This document shows, piece after piece, positions 17,484 through 20,014 of a stretch of 20,014 bases of DNA. Position 1 is the first letter of the stretch. The number at the start of each line of letters is the position of its first letter. Both the position numbers and the translations under genes were made by a program. The DNA comes from Firm-04 sp045627405 (GTDB taxonomy: Bacteria; Bacillota; Clostridia; Oscillospirales; Ruminococcaceae): positions 1-20,014 of the forward strand of contig JAZQNP010000031.1 of the NCBI GenBank assembly GCA_045627405.1, in the 5' to 3' direction. The notes under the pieces are model-generated. The model was not told where the DNA came from. It ran no database searches and saw only the letters and a list, made by a program, of their open reading frames with translations.

Positions 17484-18239
17484 TCAGACGGCAGGAGCGC
17501 AGATGCGGCGAAAATGCCTGGATTTTTGTGCGTTCATCGGTTCTGCGGAGAGCATATATCCGGCATTGCGCACCGTGTGGAGCAGTTTGAGGGGGTATCC
17601 CTCGTCCACCTTGCGGCGCAGATAGTGGATATACACCGGAATGACTGCGGGGCTTGTCTCTGAAAACGCAGGAGATACATGGCTTTCGATCTGCTGCTGT
17701 GTCAGGGCGATATTGGGATTGCTTGCGAGATATTCGAGAATCGCGCATTCCTTGGCAGAGAGCGCGAGACGCTTTCCGCCACGGGTTGCAACATGATGTG
17801 CGGCATCGACCGTCAGGTCTGCGATGCAGTACAGTTCTCCCGAAGACGGGGCGGCATTTCTCTGCATTTTGCAGCCGCGGCGATAGGTACGCACCAGACG
17901 CCGTACACGAGCCATACACTCTTTCATGTCGAAAGGCTTGATGAGGTAATCATCCGCGCCGCTGTCGAGACCGAGCACTCTGTCTGCAACGGATGTACGG
18001 GTGCTGAGCAGCATGACCGGCGTGTCGAGTGCGCGCGTGCGCAGCTCACGCAAAACAGAAACACCGTCCATATCCGGCAGCATCCAGTCCAGCAAAATCG
18101 CATCGAACCGCGGTGCATCCAGCAGGCGCAGCGCATCGGTTCCCGTCGCGGTACAAACCGCAGCAAAGCCCTGTGCAGTCAGCTCTGTCCGCAGTGCATC
18201 CAGCAGTGCCGTGTTCGGTTCGATCAGTAGAATCTCCAT
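17484..18239 (-). CDS. orphan OmpR/PhoB-type response regulator
   Basis: 251 residues. Receiver domain about 1-115: MEILLIEPNTALLDALR, phospho-acceptor Asp51 in FDAILLDWMLPDMDG, Ser79 at the usual Thr/Ser switch place, and Lys101 in DDYLIKPF. Winged-helix DNA-binding domain about 135-232: LTVDAAHHVATRGGKRLALS, AKECAILEYLASNPN, then IPVYIHYLRRKVDEGYPLKL and TVRNAGYML, the OmpR/PhoB pattern. Oddly the acidic pair that normally binds magnesium reads Glu7-Pro8, so one acid is missing. There is no histidine kinase beside it; the next gene upstream is pflA. I chose ATG 18239; the longer starts at 18248 (GTG) and 18278 are less likely, the latter lacking a ribosome site. It probably has its own promoter around 18292 with a perfect palindrome on it. 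Confidence 0.9.
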   Translation of the reverse strand: MEILLIEPNTALLDALRTELTAQGFAAVCTATGTDALRLLDAPRFDAILLDWMLPDMDGVSVLRELRTRALDTPVMLLSTRTSVADRVLGLDSGADDYLIKPFDMKECMARVRRLVRTYRRGCKMQRNAAPSSGELYCIADLTVDAAHHVATRGGKRLALSAKECAILEYLASNPNIALTQQQIESHVSPAFSETSPAVIPVYIHYLRRKVDEGYPLKLLHTVRNAGYMLSAEPMNAQKSRHFRRICAPAV

Positions 18240-18280
18240 TTGCCTCACTCTTTCTCTGCCGTAGGTGTGCATGTTCATTT

Positions 18281-18297
18281 CTGTGATTCACAGTATA
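18281..18297 (-). promoter_or_regulatory. -10 box and palindromic operator candidate of the response regulator gene
   Basis: TATACT on the minus strand (18297-18292) could be a -10 box; the -35 region is poor (GATTCA at 16 bases), suggesting an activator is needed. CTGTGATTCACAG (18281-18293) is a perfect 13-base palindrome at the predicted start site. Confidence 0.45.
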
Positions 18298-18376
18298 GCG
18301 CGGAAAGATAAAATGAATCTGAAAAAAATTAAACATTTCATCGCAGAGAATCCGGCTGTATGCATCTGCGGATGCG

Positions 18377-19114
18377 TTATTTGCGCAGCCGCCGTTTAAT
18401 GCCCAGCATGATCTGTGCGCGTGCGGTTTCTGCGGTTTCCTGATCGGCAGGCGGCGTGTCCGCGAGCGGATAGGAAAGACCGAGTGCGGCATATTTCTGC
18501 TTTCCCATATCATGATAGGGCAGCACATCGAGTGCTTTGAGCGTGCGCAGTCCCCCGATGAAATATCCCAGCCGTTCCAGTGCATCGGGAGCATCCGTCA
18601 GACCGGGCACGATCACATGCCGGATCCAGAGCGGTACGCCGTGCGCACTGATATGTTCGGCAAAGGCGAGGATATTTTCATTGGAATGACCGGTGATCTT
18701 TCTGTGCGTGTCGTCGTCGATGTGCTTGATGTCGAGCATCACAAGATCGGATACATCGAGGAGACGGTCTGCCGCGGCAGGCTTCTGCGGATCAAAGCAG
18801 ATGCCGGAGGTATCCAGACAGGTGTGAATGTGTTCTGCGTGTGCGAGCGTGAACAGCTCGGTGAGAAACGGCAGTTGCAGCATCGGTTCGCCGCCTGTGC
18901 AGGTGATACCGCCGCTGCGGTAAAACGCCTTGTTGCGCCGGTACATGGAAAGCAGTTCCTCTGCGGTGATTTCGGTGCCGGCATTCGGGTTCCATGTGTC
19001 AGGATTATGGCAATAGAGGCAGCGCATCGGGCAGCCCTGAAAAAACACCACAAACCGCACGCCCGGACCGTCCACCGTACCGAATGATTCGGTGGAATGA
19101 ATGAAGCCGGTCAT
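18377..19114 (-). CDS. pflA: pyruvate formate-lyase activating enzyme (radical SAM)
   Basis: 245 residues, the family's usual length. It makes the glycyl radical on pyruvate formate-lyase using S-adenosylmethionine and a 4Fe-4S cluster. GTVDGPGVRFVVFFQGCPMR leads into the cluster motif Cys28-x3-Cys32-x2-Cys35 and HNPDTW, typical of PflA; CTGGEPMLQ is the SAM-binding GGE motif; later blocks DLVMLDIKHIDDDTHRKITG and WIRHVIVPGLTD also fit. Its ATG overlaps the stop of the upstream gene by four bases (ATGA), so it is translationally coupled to it. No pflB lies in the window, so the target enzyme is elsewhere; activation of another glycyl-radical enzyme cannot be excluded. Confidence 0.93.
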   Translation of the reverse strand: MTGFIHSTESFGTVDGPGVRFVVFFQGCPMRCLYCHNPDTWNPNAGTEITAEELLSMYRRNKAFYRSGGITCTGGEPMLQLPFLTELFTLAHAEHIHTCLDTSGICFDPQKPAAADRLLDVSDLVMLDIKHIDDDTHRKITGHSNENILAFAEHISAHGVPLWIRHVIVPGLTDAPDALERLGYFIGGLRTLKALDVLPYHDMGKQKYAALGLSYPLADTPPADQETAETARAQIMLGIKRRLRK

Positions 19115-19788
19115 GTAAAATCACTTCCGTCGGCACAGCGGATTGCCAGCCGTTCGGTCTGCGGAATCTTCGTGCAGACTGCCGGTGCATGTTCCCTGAG
19201 ATAGGCAGAAAAGGCATCAGTCAGCAGCGAGGGATTCACGTTGACTGCGGTGCCTGCGGGCATGCGCAGGGTCAGCCGGATGCCCGCAGCGTTGTTTTCT
19301 GCGGCAAGAATCTGTGCATTTTCTTTGAGATTGAGCATTGCCGTGCCGCGCTTTGTTTTCTTTTCGATCAGAATTTCATCCTGCGAGAAGAATGCTTCCC
19401 ACGCATTGCACAGCATGTCCGGTGTGGTTCCTTCGGCTGCGCGCAGAGTGACGGCATAGTCCGCAAAGGCGATGTCGGTGTGCTTGTGAACCGGTGCTGC
19501 CACGCGGAGAATCTGCAAATCGGCAGGCAGGACGGCATTGAGCCGCTGCATTGCCTCCTCCGGCTCCATGTCACCGTCGATGCGGAAATCCATACATTCG
19601 CAGCCGCTCTCGCAGCCCAGTGAAAGCGCGAGCGGAAACATCAGATAGGCATGCGGATTGAAGCCCTCGGTGAACCAGATCGGCACCTTTGCACGGCGGA
19701 ATGCGCGCTGCATACAGCGCATCAGGTCGAGGTGGGAGATGTATTTTGCGCGTCTGCGTTTTTCAAAGGTTGCTCGGACGGGAAGCAT
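19111..19788 (-). CDS. radical-SAM-linked DUF2344 protein (TIGR03936-like)
   Basis: 225 residues. The opening, RATFEKRRRAKYISHLDLMR then MQRAFRRAKVPIWFTEGFNP, and LMFPLALSLGCESGCECMDF are the hallmark of DUF2344, a family of unknown biochemical role normally fused to or directly following a B12-binding radical SAM protein and often near ribonuclease G and ribosomal protein genes. Here the radical SAM partner is not directly upstream: 226 bases without a frame remain to the window's edge. It is coupled to pflA downstream. ATG 19788 has AAAGGAG nine bases upstream. Later parts (residues 120-225) are less conserved. Confidence 0.85.
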   Translation of the reverse strand: MLPVRATFEKRRRAKYISHLDLMRCMQRAFRRAKVPIWFTEGFNPHAYLMFPLALSLGCESGCECMDFRIDGDMEPEEAMQRLNAVLPADLQILRVAAPVHKHTDIAFADYAVTLRAAEGTTPDMLCNAWEAFFSQDEILIEKKTKRGTAMLNLKENAQILAAENNAAGIRLTLRMPAGTAVNVNPSLLTDAFSAYLREHAPAVCTKIPQTERLAIRCADGSDFT

Positions 19789-20014
19789 GTGACGCAGCTC
19801 CTTTCAATGGTGAATGCGGAATGAGTCCGCGCTTTTTATTTCCGACAATGCCCTTTTCAGAAAAGTGTTGATAAGATAAATCAGAATTTGCGCGGAGCCC
19901 GCGCTGGCGTTTTCGCGCTTTCAAATAATTGTATGCAACGACGCACATTCCGCGAAGTGCATTTCAATAGAAAAACATGTATCAATCTGTTCTCATATAA
20001 ACCATCGTAGTTTC

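Noticed and set aside
19789..20014. The gene-free right end, with a GCGCGG/CCGCGC hairpin at 19890-19904 and a TACAAT box on the minus strand
   Set aside because: The hairpin lacks a T run in either direction and the box lacks a good -35 partner, so I call neither a terminator nor a promoter.

Overview
The window looks like chromosome of a spore-forming, low-to-mid G+C Firmicute, most likely a Clostridia member near Ruminococcus/Oscillospiraceae. The reasons are the clostridial-type RpoB and RpoC, an alpha/beta-type small acid-soluble spore protein, a BspA-like leucine-rich-repeat surface protein, a DUF4367-type anti-sigma candidate, strong AGGAGG ribosome sites and near-consensus sigma-A promoters. 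The genus is an inference from protein style; no rRNA gene is present.

Layout. 1-1133: the 3' end of a cell-surface acyl-transfer locus (truncated DHHW protein, then an acyl carrier protein) and its terminator. 1209-1982: a compact autoregulated-looking unit (four-helix membrane protein overlapping a 67-residue Xre-type repressor) behind a consensus promoter decorated with three similar dyad operators. 2027-3616 (-): a secreted, membrane-anchored LRR protein directly behind the rpoC terminator. 3678-11603 (-): rpoC and rpoB, with their own promoter; rplJ/rplL are not next to them. 11604-12338: a 735-base gene-free region holding the rpoB promoter, a second promoter facing it, two candidate small RNAs, two octanucleotide tandem arrays and a dispersed repeat. 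12339-14567: an ECF sigma factor, a DUF4367 membrane protein (likely anti-sigma) and a small secreted protein, tied together by three copies of a promoter-like repeat. 14814-15073: a spore protein gene. 15072-16991 (-): an ABC-F ATPase. 17135-17344: a small membrane protein of unknown function. 17484-18239 (-): an orphan OmpR/PhoB-type response regulator. 18377-19788 (-): pflA translationally coupled behind a radical-SAM-linked DUF2344 protein. 19789-20014 holds no gene I can support.

How the parts relate. The best candidate for something undescribed is the ECF locus. A sigma-A promoter drives the sigma gene, and a repeated element (A-rich heptamer, exactly 16 bases, then ATGWATATATAG) stands before the DUF4367 gene, before the secreted-protein gene and, pointing the other way, before a roughly 200-base stretch that ends in a good terminator. 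This can be read as an ECF regulon with an anti-sigma, a secreted effector and a small RNA, or as a dispersed repeat that happens to sit there. The second candidate is the pair of convergent consensus-like promoters at the rpoB leader, one giving rpoBC mRNA and the other a terminated RNA of about 130 bases overlapping its 5' end.

All calls are from reading sequence alone; no database search or folding program was run.
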